Positions 15,432-21,309 of a DNA stretch of 21,822 nucleotides are shown one piece after another. The notes under the pieces were generated by a model. It ran no database searches. It saw nothing but the letters and a program-made list of their open reading frames with translations, and was not told the DNA's origin. Source of the stretch: CAZRIP01 sp964600165 (GTDB taxonomy: Bacteria > Elusimicrobiota > Elusimicrobia > UBA1565 > UBA9628); NCBI GenBank assembly GCA_964600165.1, contig CAZRIP010000066.1, forward strand, positions 1 through 21,822, written 5' to 3'. How positions within the stretch are numbered: the stretch's first letter is position 1; every line of letters begins with the position of its first letter. The position numbers and the translations under genes were made by a program.

Positions 15432-15437
15432 ATTATA
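15432..15437 (-). promoter_or_regulatory. -10 element of the receiver-gpmA unit
   Basis: A consensus TATAAT on the minus strand, 29 bases before the ATG at 15402 and overlapping the stop codon of the upstream gene. No good -35 is seen. Confidence 0.4.
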
Positions 15438-16338
15438 CTGACTTCTGGGCCCGCTTGCGCGCGCTCTTCATGCGGAACATGCGCCGGTCGGCCAGACGCA
15501 CGAAATCGGCGAGGCTGCCCGAGGGCGGCAGCAGGGCGACGCCGAAAGAAAAGCCGATGGAGCCCGCCGCCGCGCCGCGCGTGACGCCCGCGACCAGGCG
15601 CTCGGCGACCCGCGAGGCGCGCTTCCGGTCCTGGCCGGGCAGCAGGATGACGAACTCGTCGCCGCCGTAGCGGTAAGCGGAGTCGACCTCGCTGCGGATG
15701 CTCGCCGCGATGGCTTTGCCGACTTCCTGGAGGACGCGGTCGCCGGCGAGGTGGCCGCGGGTATCGTTGACCTTCTTGAAGCCGTCGAGATCGAGCAGGA
15801 TCATCGCGAGCTTGTAGCGCTGGCGGCGCGCGCGGGCCGCCTCCTGGCCCAGGCGCTCCTCGAAATGCCGGCGATTGAAGAGGCCCGTGAGATTGTCGGT
15901 GATGGAGAGCTCGCGCAGGCGGGTCTCCAGCTCGACGCGCGCGGAGATGTCCTTGGAGATGCCGAGCGTGCCGATCACTCGTCCCGCCCGGTCGCGCAGC
16001 AGCGAGGCCGACATGCTGACGTGGACCTGCCGCCCGTCGCGCGCCTTGAACTTGGTCTCGTGGTTGTGGAGCGCGCCGTTCCTGCGCAGGAGCCTCATGA
16101 GCCTGCGCGCCTCTTCGCGGCCGCCGACGTAGAGCGCGTGCGCCGGGCGTCCGACCATCTGGGCGCTGCTTTCGCCCGTCATGGCCTCGGCGCCGGGGCT
16201 GAAATAGATGATGCGGCCGTCGGTGTCGGTCGTGCAGATCGCGTCGCTCGTCGAGGTGACGATCGCCTCGAGATACTCCTTGGCGCGGATGAAATCGGAG
16301 GAGAGGTGGATCAGCGGCGCCTCGGGACTGGGGTGCAT
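15433..16338 (-). CDS. PAS-GGDEF protein, probable diguanylate cyclase
   Basis: A 301-residue soluble protein. A PAS domain (about residues 20-135) shows IVTSTSDAICTTDTDGRIIYFSPGAEAMTG and VIGTLGISKDISARV. The GGDEF domain (about 143-295) begins LSITDNLTGLFNRRHFEERL, continues with MILLDLDGFKKVNDTRGHLAGDRVL, and has an intact GGDEF active-site loop at 225-229, so it should make cyclic di-GMP from two GTP. The inhibitory I-site is not intact: Asp219 is in place but the partner position is Ser rather than Arg, suggesting weak product inhibition. No EAL domain and no transmembrane segment are present. Sensor input through PAS is inferred; the ligand is unknown. The ATG follows TATCCT by 6 bases. 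Confidence 0.94.
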   Translation of the reverse strand: MHPSPEAPLIHLSSDFIRAKEYLEAIVTSTSDAICTTDTDGRIIYFSPGAEAMTGESSAQMVGRPAHALYVGGREEARRLMRLLRRNGALHNHETKFKARDGRQVHVSMSASLLRDRAGRVIGTLGISKDISARVELETRLRELSITDNLTGLFNRRHFEERLGQEAARARRQRYKLAMILLDLDGFKKVNDTRGHLAGDRVLQEVGKAIAASIRSEVDSAYRYGGDEFVILLPGQDRKRASRVAERLVAGVTRGAAAGSIGFSFGVALLPPSGSLADFVRLADRRMFRMKSARKRAQKSV

Positions 16339-16350
16339 AGCGCAAGGATA
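16339..16350 (-). promoter_or_regulatory. -10 element of the PAS-GGDEF gene, leaderless arrangement
   Basis: TATCCT (16350-16345 on the minus strand), TGCGCT, then the ATG at 16338. No Shine-Dalgarno and only a weak -35. Confidence 0.4.
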
Positions 16351-16379
16351 CGCCGCTCTGGCGCCTGGCGACAGTGGCT

Positions 16380-16430
16380 TTGGTCCCGGAAGGCCCGGGG
16401 TCTTTCGGGCTAGGCCCCGGCGGCCTTTTT
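16380..16430 (-). other. GC-rich inverted repeats around the stop of a receiver gene
   Basis: Overlapping dyads such as CCGGGG with CCCCGG and GCCCG with CGGGC surround the TAG stop at 16412-16410 and include a CTAGGCC. They could fold in the 3' end of the receiver message, but no U-run follows on the minus strand, so a classical terminator is not supported. Confidence 0.3.
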
Positions 16431-16817
16431 GCGCCGCTCGACCGCCGAGAGCGCGCGCTCGATCTTGCCTTTCAGCGAGTCGAGGTCGATCGGCTTGACC
16501 AAGTAATCGACGGCGCCGAAGAGCAGCGCGTCGTTGAGCGTCCCCGCGTCGGCGAGGCCGCTGACGACGAGGATCGGGATGTCGGAGGTCTTCGGGTCGG
16601 CGCGGATCTCTTTCGTCAAGCTGATGCCGTCTTGATCGGGCATCATGATGTCCATCAGGATGATGTCGGGGCGGCGCTTGGCGAGGGACTCCTTGGCGTT
16701 GGCGACGGTGCTCGCGCAGGCGACGTCGAAGCCCATGAGCGGCAAGCCGTTCGCGTAAAAATCGCAGATCGAGACGTCGTCGTCGATCGCGAGAATCTTC
16801 TTCTTAGCGGGGGCCAT
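16410..16817 (-). CDS. Stand-alone CheY-like response regulator receiver
   Basis: A 135-residue single receiver. The start is the ATG at 16817 (MAPAKKKILAIDDD), chosen over an upstream one because a sigma70-type promoter ends 7 bases before it and because the added residues would fall in the neighbouring gene. Phospho-acceptor Asp56 lies in ILMDIMMPDQDG, Ser86 in VVSGLAD, and Lys108 in LVKPIDL; the acidic pair is in AIDDD. The C-terminus is basic and Ala-rich (ERRKKAAGA). Its first 14 bases overlap the end of the MauE-like gene. No output domain and no adjacent kinase are seen. Confidence 0.94.
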   Translation of the reverse strand: MAPAKKKILAIDDDVSICDFYANGLPLMGFDVACASTVANAKESLAKRRPDIILMDIMMPDQDGISLTKEIRADPKTSDIPILVVSGLADAGTLNDALLFGAVDYLVKPIDLDSLKGKIERALSAVERRKKAAGA

Positions 16818-17307
16818 TGCGGCCAGTATAGCCCGAGTCCGCCCACTTGTCCAGGCTCCAGCGCTCGCGGCCGCGGGCGAAGGCGGCAAGGCAGCAGAAC
16901 AGCAGCAGAAAATCGAGGACCATGGTCGTGCTCGGCGGCATGTGCCAGCTCGCGCCGAAGCAGCCGCAGTTGGGCAGCTCGATGCCGCGCAGCTTGGTCG
17001 AGGCCAGCGCGAGGGTGAACCCGCCGAAAAGGCAGGCGGCGGCGGCGGCCGAGGGCCGCGTCATCCAGCCCAGGACGAGCGCGTAGCCGACCAAGAGCTC
17101 CAGCCACGGCAGGAAGGTCGCGATCGTCAAGGCGGCGTCGCCGCCGACGATCTGGTATTGCTCGATGATGTAGGCGAACTCCTCGGGCGCCGAGGACGCC
17201 TTGGCGGCGCCGGCGACGATCAGCACGAGGCCGACGGCCAAGCGCGCCGCCACGGCGAGCCAATCGGCGGGCCCGGGCGCGGGCAGGGACGTCCGCGCGG
17301 CGCTCAC
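16804..17307 (-). CDS. MauE/DoxX-family membrane protein with CGCFG motif
   Basis: A 167-residue inner-membrane protein with four hydrophobic helices (about residues 18-38, 58-82, 85-103 and 127-145). The early glycine-rich helix with GAAKASSAPEEF is typical of the DoxX superfamily, and the ELPNCGCFG motif is characteristic of MauE-type members. MauE works with the thioredoxin-like MauD in methylamine dehydrogenase maturation, and related proteins are thought to pass electrons between the membrane and periplasmic thiols. Here the partner would be the DsbA-like protein directly upstream. The start chosen is the GTG at 17307, overlapping that gene's TGA (GTGA) with AAGGAG 8 bases upstream; a GTG at 17331 lacks a ribosome binding site. 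The 3' end contains the promoter of the next gene. Confidence 0.85.
   Translation of the reverse strand: MSAARTSLPAPGPADWLAVAARLAVGLVLIVAGAAKASSAPEEFAYIIEQYQIVGGDAALTIATFLPWLELLVGYALVLGWMTRPSAAAAACLFGGFTLALASTKLRGIELPNCGCFGASWHMPPSTTMVLDFLLLFCCLAAFARGRERWSLDKWADSGYTGRNGPR
16818..16853 (-). promoter_or_regulatory. Sigma70-type promoter of the receiver at 16817, inside the MauE-like gene
   Basis: TGGACA (16853-16848), a 17-base spacer and TATACT (16830-16825) on the minus strand, then 7 bases to the ATG at 16817. This is among the best promoters in the window. It lies in the last codons of the upstream gene, so the receiver can be expressed independently. Confidence 0.6.
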
Positions 17308-17930
17308 TTCTTGAGCTCCTTGTCGATCCACGACGGCGCGCGCATCGACAGCTGGCGCGCCCCGACGAAGCGCCGCCCGTTGACGAAGAACGTCGGCGTC
17401 GCCGCGACCCAGCGGTCCTTGGCCTCTTTCTGGTCGGCCTCGATCGCGGCGGCCGTGGCCGGATCCTGCTCGCAGGCCTTGAGCGCGGCGAGATCGGCGC
17501 CGGCTTCCTTCTCATATTTCTCGAAGAGCGGCCGCGGGTCCTCGAGCTCTCCCCAGTCGTCTTGGCGGGCGTAGAGCTCGTCGTGGAACGGCCAGAACTT
17601 GCCTTGGCGGCCGATGCACTCCGCGGCCAGCGCCGCCGCGCGCGCGTTGCGGTGCACGCGCTCGAGCGGGAACTGCTTGAAGATGAGCCGCGAGTCCTTG
17701 CCGTAGAGGTCCAAGAGCTGGCGCAGCGGCTCCTCGGCGGCGCGGCAGGCGGGGCACTCGAAATCCGAGAACTCCACGATCGTGATCTTGGCGTTCGGGG
17801 CGCCTTTCTCGCGGAACGCGGGGGCCGACTCGGGCGGCAGCGTCTGAAAGGTGTGAGCGCCGAGCGCCGTCGCCAGCGCGCAAACAGCCACGACGGCGCC
17901 GCCCGAAACCGTCCTCGCGAAAGGACTCAT
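17304..17930 (-). CDS. DsbA-like thioredoxin-fold disulfide oxidoreductase, membrane-anchored or exported
   Basis: A 208-residue protein. Residues 8-26 form an N-terminal hydrophobic segment (signal peptide or anchor), so the domain acts outside the cytoplasm. The thioredoxin fold has VEFSDFECPAC with the redox pair Cys59/Cys62 (CPAC), a helical insert with RNARAAALAAECIGRQGKFWPFHDELY, and the cis-proline loop ATPTFFVNGRRFVGA (Pro179), as in the DsbA-like/DSBA_4 group. Two further cysteines (Cys105 and Cys153) are present. The likely role is forming or isomerising disulfides in exported proteins, several of which are encoded nearby. The start at 17930 follows TAATAT by 7 bases; an in-frame ATG at 17939 is an alternative adding three residues. 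It is coupled to the MauE-like gene by a GTGA overlap. Confidence 0.9.
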   Translation of the reverse strand: MSPFARTVSGGAVVAVCALATALGAHTFQTLPPESAPAFREKGAPNAKITIVEFSDFECPACRAAEEPLRQLLDLYGKDSRLIFKQFPLERVHRNARAAALAAECIGRQGKFWPFHDELYARQDDWGELEDPRPLFEKYEKEAGADLAALKACEQDPATAAAIEADQKEAKDRWVAATPTFFVNGRRFVGARQLSMRAPSWIDKELKK

Positions 17931-17943
17931 GGACGACATATTA
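17931..17943 (-). promoter_or_regulatory. Possible -10 element of the DsbA-like gene
   Basis: TAATAT (17943-17938 on the minus strand) lies 7 bases before the ATG at 17930. The surrounding AT-rich tract also serves as the tail of the upstream terminator, so the signal is less certain. Confidence 0.3.
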
Positions 17944-17958
17944 ATAAAATCAAAAAGG

Positions 17959-17994
17959 AAAATCTCGACTATTCCTGGGAATAGTCGAGATTTT
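17959..17994 (-). terminator. Strong Rho-independent terminator, bidirectional, after the subtilase gene
   Basis: A perfect 17-base-pair stem (arms 17959-17975 and 17978-17994) with a TG centre; the outer sequence is AAAATCTCGAC. On the minus strand it is followed by a T-rich tract (CCTTTTTGATTTTATT) and ends the subtilase transcript. On the plus strand it is followed by a T run (to 17997), though no plus-strand gene reads into it. Confidence 0.85.
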
Positions 17995-18010
17995 TTTGAG
18001 GCCTGGAGCG

Positions 18011-19249
18011 TCAGCGAACCAGCTTGAGCGCGTCGGGGACGCCGGCGCCCTGCGCCGTCGCCGGAGCGCCGTTGGCCAGCGGCGTCGCGGCTTTGACGAG
18101 GGCCGCGCGCACGGCGTCGACGCCCGAGAGGCCCTTCGCCGCGATCGCGAGCGCGGCCAGGCCCGAGACGTGCGGCGTCGCCATGGAAGTGCCGGAGAGC
18201 GTCTCGAAGCCTCCGTTCATGTAGGTCGACTTGATGTCGACGCCCGGCGCGGCGACGGCGACCTGCGCGCCGCGGCTCGAGAAGTCGGCGATCGCGTCGG
18301 TCTTGTCGATCGCGGCGACGGCGATGGCGCCGGGGTAGCCGGCGGGATAGCCGATCGTGTCCTCTCCGGGCCCCGAGTTGCCGGCGGCGGCGATGAGCGC
18401 GACGCCGTTTTTGACCATGGCGTCGACGGCCGCCTTGAGCGAGTCGTTGCCCTGCGAGGCGCCCAGCGACATGCTCGCGACTTGCATGTGATTCTGGACG
18501 GCCCACTGCATGCCGGCGATCACGTCGTCGAAGGTGCCGCTGCCGTTGGCGTCGAGGACCTTTACGCCGTAGATCGACGCCTCCGGCGCCACGCCGGCGA
18601 CGCCGTTGGCGTCGTCCGCCTTGGCGACGATCGTGCCGGTCACGTGCGAGCCGTGGCCGTTGTCGTCGGTGAAGTCGTCGCCCTTGGTGATCGCGTTCCA
18701 GCCGCCCGCGATGCGGTCCTTGAGGTCCGGGTGAGTGCGATCGATGCCCGTGTCGATGACGCAGACCTTGACGCCGGCGCCGCGCGTGACGGCCCAAGCC
18801 GCGGGCACGTCGAGGCGCGTGAGCCACCAGAGCGCGGCGGGCCCGGTCGGCGCCGGCGCGGGCGCGTCCGCCTTCGGCGTCTCTCTATGGAAGCGGGGAA
18901 GCCTCCCGACGTCCGGCAGCCGCACGTCGATCACGCGCTGCGGCATGACGAGCTTGAGCCAGTCGATCTTCGGGTCCTCGTCGACGCGGACGACCTTGAC
19001 GTTCGCCTTGAGGCTCGCGAAGGCTTTCTCGTCCCCGCCGCCGGCGGGCGTCTCGACGACGACGGCGTTGATGAGGTCGAGCGTGCGCACGATGACGCCG
19101 CCCGACTGCGCGATGCGCTCGCGCTCGGCGGCTTGCGTGCCCTGCGTGAAGACGACGATCTTGCGCGTCGGTCCGGACTCGGCGCGCGCGGCGGCCGCGC
19201 GCGAAATCGAAAGAGCCAAAAGCCCCAGGACCAGTCGGATCAGCCTCAT
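18011..19249 (-). CDS. Secreted subtilisin-like serine protease (S8 family)
   Basis: A 412-residue exported protease. The signal peptide is about residues 1-21 (ISRAAAARA). Residues 30-95 look like an I9-type propeptide/inhibitor domain, followed by a linker with IDVRLPDVGRLP and a Pro/Ala stretch. The catalytic domain (about 140-412) has Asp166 in VIDTGID, His199 in NGHGSHVTGTI, the oxyanion Asn291 in AAAGNSG, and Ser355 in SGTSMATPHVSGLAALA. The complete triad and normal spacing indicate an active enzyme. It may process envelope or exported proteins or degrade external protein; no targeting domain is seen. The start is supported by AAGGGGG 7 bases upstream, which contrasts with the leaderless pattern elsewhere. 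A near-palindrome lies in its leader and a strong terminator follows. Confidence 0.96.
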   Translation of the reverse strand: MRLIRLVLGLLALSISRAAAARAESGPTRKIVVFTQGTQAAERERIAQSGGVIVRTLDLINAVVVETPAGGGDEKAFASLKANVKVVRVDEDPKIDWLKLVMPQRVIDVRLPDVGRLPRFHRETPKADAPAPAPTGPAALWWLTRLDVPAAWAVTRGAGVKVCVIDTGIDRTHPDLKDRIAGGWNAITKGDDFTDDNGHGSHVTGTIVAKADDANGVAGVAPEASIYGVKVLDANGSGTFDDVIAGMQWAVQNHMQVASMSLGASQGNDSLKAAVDAMVKNGVALIAAAGNSGPGEDTIGYPAGYPGAIAVAAIDKTDAIADFSSRGAQVAVAAPGVDIKSTYMNGGFETLSGTSMATPHVSGLAALAIAAKGLSGVDAVRAALVKAATPLANGAPATAQGAGVPDALKLVR

Positions 19250-19262
19250 TTGAAATCCCCCT

Positions 19263-19280
19263 TTGGTGAGCGCTTACCAA
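19263..19280 (-). promoter_or_regulatory. Operator-like 18-base dyad upstream of the subtilase gene
   Basis: TTGGTGAGCGCTTACCAA is symmetric at 16 of 18 positions and ends 13 bases before the ATG at 19249. It could be a repressor site or a short mRNA hairpin near the ribosome binding site. The protein that would bind it is unknown. Confidence 0.4.
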
Positions 19281-19321
19281 TTAGCCCCAAAGAGCCTATT
19301 CGCCTAGGGACGGAAGGCCCA

Positions 19322-19345
19322 TGAGAAAATAGGCCCATAGGCCTA
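19322..19345 (-). terminator. Rho-independent terminator after the unrecognised gene at 19361
   Basis: On the minus strand TAGGCC-TATG-GGCCTA forms a 6-base-pair stem followed by TTTTCTC. It lies about 16 bases past the stop codon at 19361. The stem is again built of the TAGGCC/GGCCTA motif. Confidence 0.6.
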
Positions 19346-19360
19346 GTCCGGTGTCAGGGA

Positions 19361-19888
19361 TTAAGAGTTTCGGCCGAAGAGATCGCGCCGCTCGAGGTCG
19401 CGGACGTGGGTGGGGAAGGACCGCGCGGACTCGTCGAGCGCGAACTTCATCAGCGCCAAGGACCACGCGCCGTCGGGGCAGACGATGACGGCTTGATCGC
19501 GCTGGCCGCGGGCCTCGAGGTCCGCCACGATGCGCTCGGCGACGACGCGCGGCGCGTCCGAGAGCACGCGCGTCGTGAAGCCCTGGTTTCGGAAATTGTA
19601 CTCGAGCGCGCGTAGGAAGTCGCGATAAGATTGCGAGAGCCAGCGCGCGAACTCGGCGCCTTCGGCGCCGAACCCTTGAAAGCGCTCGGCGAAGGCGTCC
19701 GGAGTGAGGATCTTGGGCCGCTCGGAGACGACCTTGCCCTCGCGCAGGCGCGCGCGGTCGGGCAAGTCATCGACCGGCGAGACGAGATGATAGTCGATCG
19801 TCGTCGCGCCGAAGGTCGAGAGCGCGCGCCGGGGGGAGCGCACGATCTCGGTCCTGTCGAGAAACGACCGGATCAGGCGGGCTTCCAT
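19361..19888 (-). CDS. Conserved-looking hypothetical protein, function not recognised
   Basis: A 175-residue, mostly hydrophilic protein without a signal peptide or membrane segment. I do not recognise its family. Visible features are an N-terminal beta-rich segment (TTIDYHLVSPVDDLPDRARLREGKVVSERPKILTPD), a central aromatic helical stretch (FARWLSQSYRDFLRALEYNFRNQGF), and a C-terminal alpha/beta-like part (VVAERIVADLEARGQRDQAVIVCPDGAWSLALMKFALDE). A small cytoplasmic regulatory or adaptor protein would fit, but nothing identifies a ligand or reaction. The ATG follows TACAAT by 6 bases, with that promoter inside the end of mtgA; the gene has its own terminator. Coding status rests on codon use typical of neighbours and the flanking signals. 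Confidence 0.75.
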   Translation of the reverse strand: MEARLIRSFLDRTEIVRSPRRALSTFGATTIDYHLVSPVDDLPDRARLREGKVVSERPKILTPDAFAERFQGFGAEGAEFARWLSQSYRDFLRALEYNFRNQGFTTRVLSDAPRVVAERIVADLEARGQRDQAVIVCPDGAWSLALMKFALDESARSFPTHVRDLERRDLFGRNS

Positions 19889-19900
19889 ACTCTTATTGTA
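19889..19900 (-). promoter_or_regulatory. -10 element of the unrecognised gene, leaderless arrangement
   Basis: TACAAT (19900-19895 on the minus strand), AAGAGT, then the ATG at 19888. It overlaps the final codons of mtgA. No Shine-Dalgarno of useful strength. Confidence 0.5.
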
Positions 19901-20660
19901 ATACTGCTGACGGCGTCTCGCCTGGGACCATTGGCCCGATGACGGTGGGCGTGCTCGGAGCGATGAAGGTCTCGCCGTCTTCGTCCGGCAGAAAGCCCGA
20001 CATCCGCATGCGCGTCATGATCCGGGCGCTGTTGCGCGCTACGTACTTGCCCGGCTTCGACGGATCGTGCCGCCGCGGGCTCGGCAGCACGACGGCCAGC
20101 GCCACCGACTCGTCGACGGAGAGATCGGAGCACGATTTGTTGAAATACGCCCGCGCGGCGGCGCCGCAGCCGTAGACGCCTTTGCCCCACTCGGCGATGT
20201 TGAGGTAGAGTTCGAAGATGCGCCGCTTGCCGAGGTCGTGCTCGAGCCGCCGCGCGATCAGCAGCTCCTTGAGCTTGCGCAGCGGGTTTTTCGAGGGCGA
20301 AAGGTAGAGGTTGCGCGCCACTTGCTGCGTGATCGTGCTCGCGCCGTAGGCCAGGCGCTTCTGCTCCCAATCCTTCGCGAAGGCGACGCGCACGGCGTCC
20401 CAATCCACGCCGCCGTGCTGATAAAACATGTCGTCCTCCGAGACGAGAACGGCGTGCTTGAGGTTGTCGGAGATCTCGTTCCACGGCGTCCAGAGCAGCC
20501 GCGGGCGGAACTTCTTGCCGAGCCGCGCCTTCTGCAGCTCGATGAACGCCGTCGTCGTCGGGTTATGGCGCTTATAAAAGGAAACGTCCGGCAGCCAAGC
20601 GAGATAGACGGCGGACGAGGCGAAGACTAGGCTGAAAACGGCGAGCAGCGCGCGGCGCAC
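19893..20660 (-). CDS. mtgA: Monofunctional biosynthetic peptidoglycan transglycosylase
   Basis: A 255-residue membrane-anchored glycosyltransferase (GT51) that polymerises lipid II into glycan strands. Residues 5-22 form the single transmembrane anchor. Motif 1 is VLVSEDDMFYQHGGVDW with the catalytic Glu75; motif 2 is YGASTITQQVARNLYLSPSK (105-124); motif 3 is RKLKELLIARRLE; motif 4 is RIFELYLNIAEWGKGVYGCGAAARAYF with the second Glu; motif 5 includes ALAVVLPSPRRHDP. No transpeptidase domain follows, so it is the monofunctional type. The C-terminal 35 residues (VIGPMVPGETP) extend past the usual end. The start is a GTG at 20660, 6 bases after a consensus TATAAT and without a Shine-Dalgarno. 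Confidence 0.96.
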   Translation of the reverse strand: MRRALLAVFSLVFASSAVYLAWLPDVSFYKRHNPTTTAFIELQKARLGKKFRPRLLWTPWNEISDNLKHAVLVSEDDMFYQHGGVDWDAVRVAFAKDWEQKRLAYGASTITQQVARNLYLSPSKNPLRKLKELLIARRLEHDLGKRRIFELYLNIAEWGKGVYGCGAAARAYFNKSCSDLSVDESVALAVVLPSPRRHDPSKPGKYVARNSARIMTRMRMSGFLPDEDGETFIAPSTPTVIGPMVPGETPSAVLQ

Positions 20661-20672
20661 CCGGCCATTATA
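20661..20672 (-). promoter_or_regulatory. Consensus -10 element of mtgA, leaderless arrangement with a GTG start
   Basis: TATAAT (20672-20667 on the minus strand), GGCCGG, then the GTG at 20660. The ATG formed within TATAATG is out of frame with the protein. Confidence 0.55.
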
Positions 20673-20675
20673 CTT

Positions 20676-21260
20676 CTATGGAAGGGGGCGGCCGGGTACG
20701 CAGGCGTCGATGACGTCGAGCGAGTGGCGCGCGTTCTCGGACTGGCGCGCGGATCCCGAGTCGGGCCCGAAGAGGCCCATCTCATGCCCGAGCTCGTGCA
20801 AGAGCACCATGGCGCGCACGCCCTCGGCGCCGTCCCAAAGCTCGTAGCGGCGGTTGTCGAGCGTGATGTCTCCGTCGACGGCGGTCACGTAGACGCCTTT
20901 CGTGTTGATGAAGACCGAGGCCGGGCCGTTGGTCTGCGCTCCGACGCTCTCGCCCTGAGGCAGCGCGAGGAAGCGGTACTCGGTCGCGCGCAGGGCGGCG
21001 AGCGCGGCTCCCGCCGGCGCGCCGCGGGAGCGGAACAAGGCCTCGCAGCGCTGGGAGCGCAGCGCGCGCGTCGCCGCCGCCCAGCCCTCGTTGAACAAGC
21101 GAGCGTAATCTTTGGGCGTGCCCGGCGGCAGCGCGGGCGCGGGAACGGGCTTGAACGCTTCGAGCGCCGGCCGCAGGCGCGCGAAGGCGCCCTCGAGGGG
21201 CAGCGTCGAGGCCGAGGCCGGCAGGGCCAGCAGCGGCAGAAGCGCGAGCGCGCGCAGCAT
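20676..21260 (-). CDS. Secreted HExxH putative zinc metallopeptidase
   Basis: A 194-residue protein with a signal peptide (residues 1-18, ending PASAS). The core is VLLHELGHEMGLFGPDSGS, giving His155, Glu156 and His159 of an HExxH zinc site with a GxxGxD-type continuation in which Asp167 could be the third ligand. The following SENARHSLDVIDACV resembles the tail seen in several small bacterial exported HExxH proteins. Upstream strands (ASVFINTKGVYVTAVDG, TLDNRRYELWDG) would form the active-site sheet. Cys72 and Cys187 could pair. It may be a small protease or an inactive zinc protein; no named family is certain. The ATG follows TAGGAT by 6 bases. Confidence 0.82.
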   Translation of the reverse strand: MLRALALLPLLALPASASTLPLEGAFARLRPALEAFKPVPAPALPPGTPKDYARLFNEGWAAATRALRSQRCEALFRSRGAPAGAALAALRATEYRFLALPQGESVGAQTNGPASVFINTKGVYVTAVDGDITLDNRRYELWDGAEGVRAMVLLHELGHEMGLFGPDSGSARQSENARHSLDVIDACVPGRPLP

Positions 21261-21295
21261 GCCGCGATCCTAGGAAAAAGGGCCTAGAGAAGCAA
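21261..21295 (-). promoter_or_regulatory. Promoter of the HExxH gene, leaderless arrangement
   Basis: TTGCTT (21295-21290), a 17-base spacer and TAGGAT (21272-21267) on the minus strand, then 6 bases to the ATG at 21260. The -35 abuts the terminator hairpin of the preceding gene. Confidence 0.45.
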
Positions 21296-21309
21296 GCCCC
21301 GAAGGGCCT
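21294..21309 (-). terminator. Short UUCG-loop hairpin at the stop of the last gene
   Basis: On the minus strand AGGCCC-TTCG-GGGCTT forms a 6-base-pair stem (one G-U pair) closed by the stable C(UUCG)G tetraloop, overlapping the TAG stop (21310-21308) and followed by GCTTCTCT. The pyrimidine tail is weak, so termination may be partial. Confidence 0.55.

Noticed and set aside
16818..16889. N-terminal extension of the receiver gene that starts at 16817
   Set aside because: The added 24 residues (Pro/Ala/Ser-rich) fall in the MauE-like gene and the promoter, and receiver domains begin at the KKKILAIDDD strand.
17996..19324. Long plus-strand open frame opposite the subtilase gene
   Set aside because: The opposite strand encodes a complete subtilase with triad and signal peptide; the plus-strand product is Arg/Asp/Val-rich with no domain.
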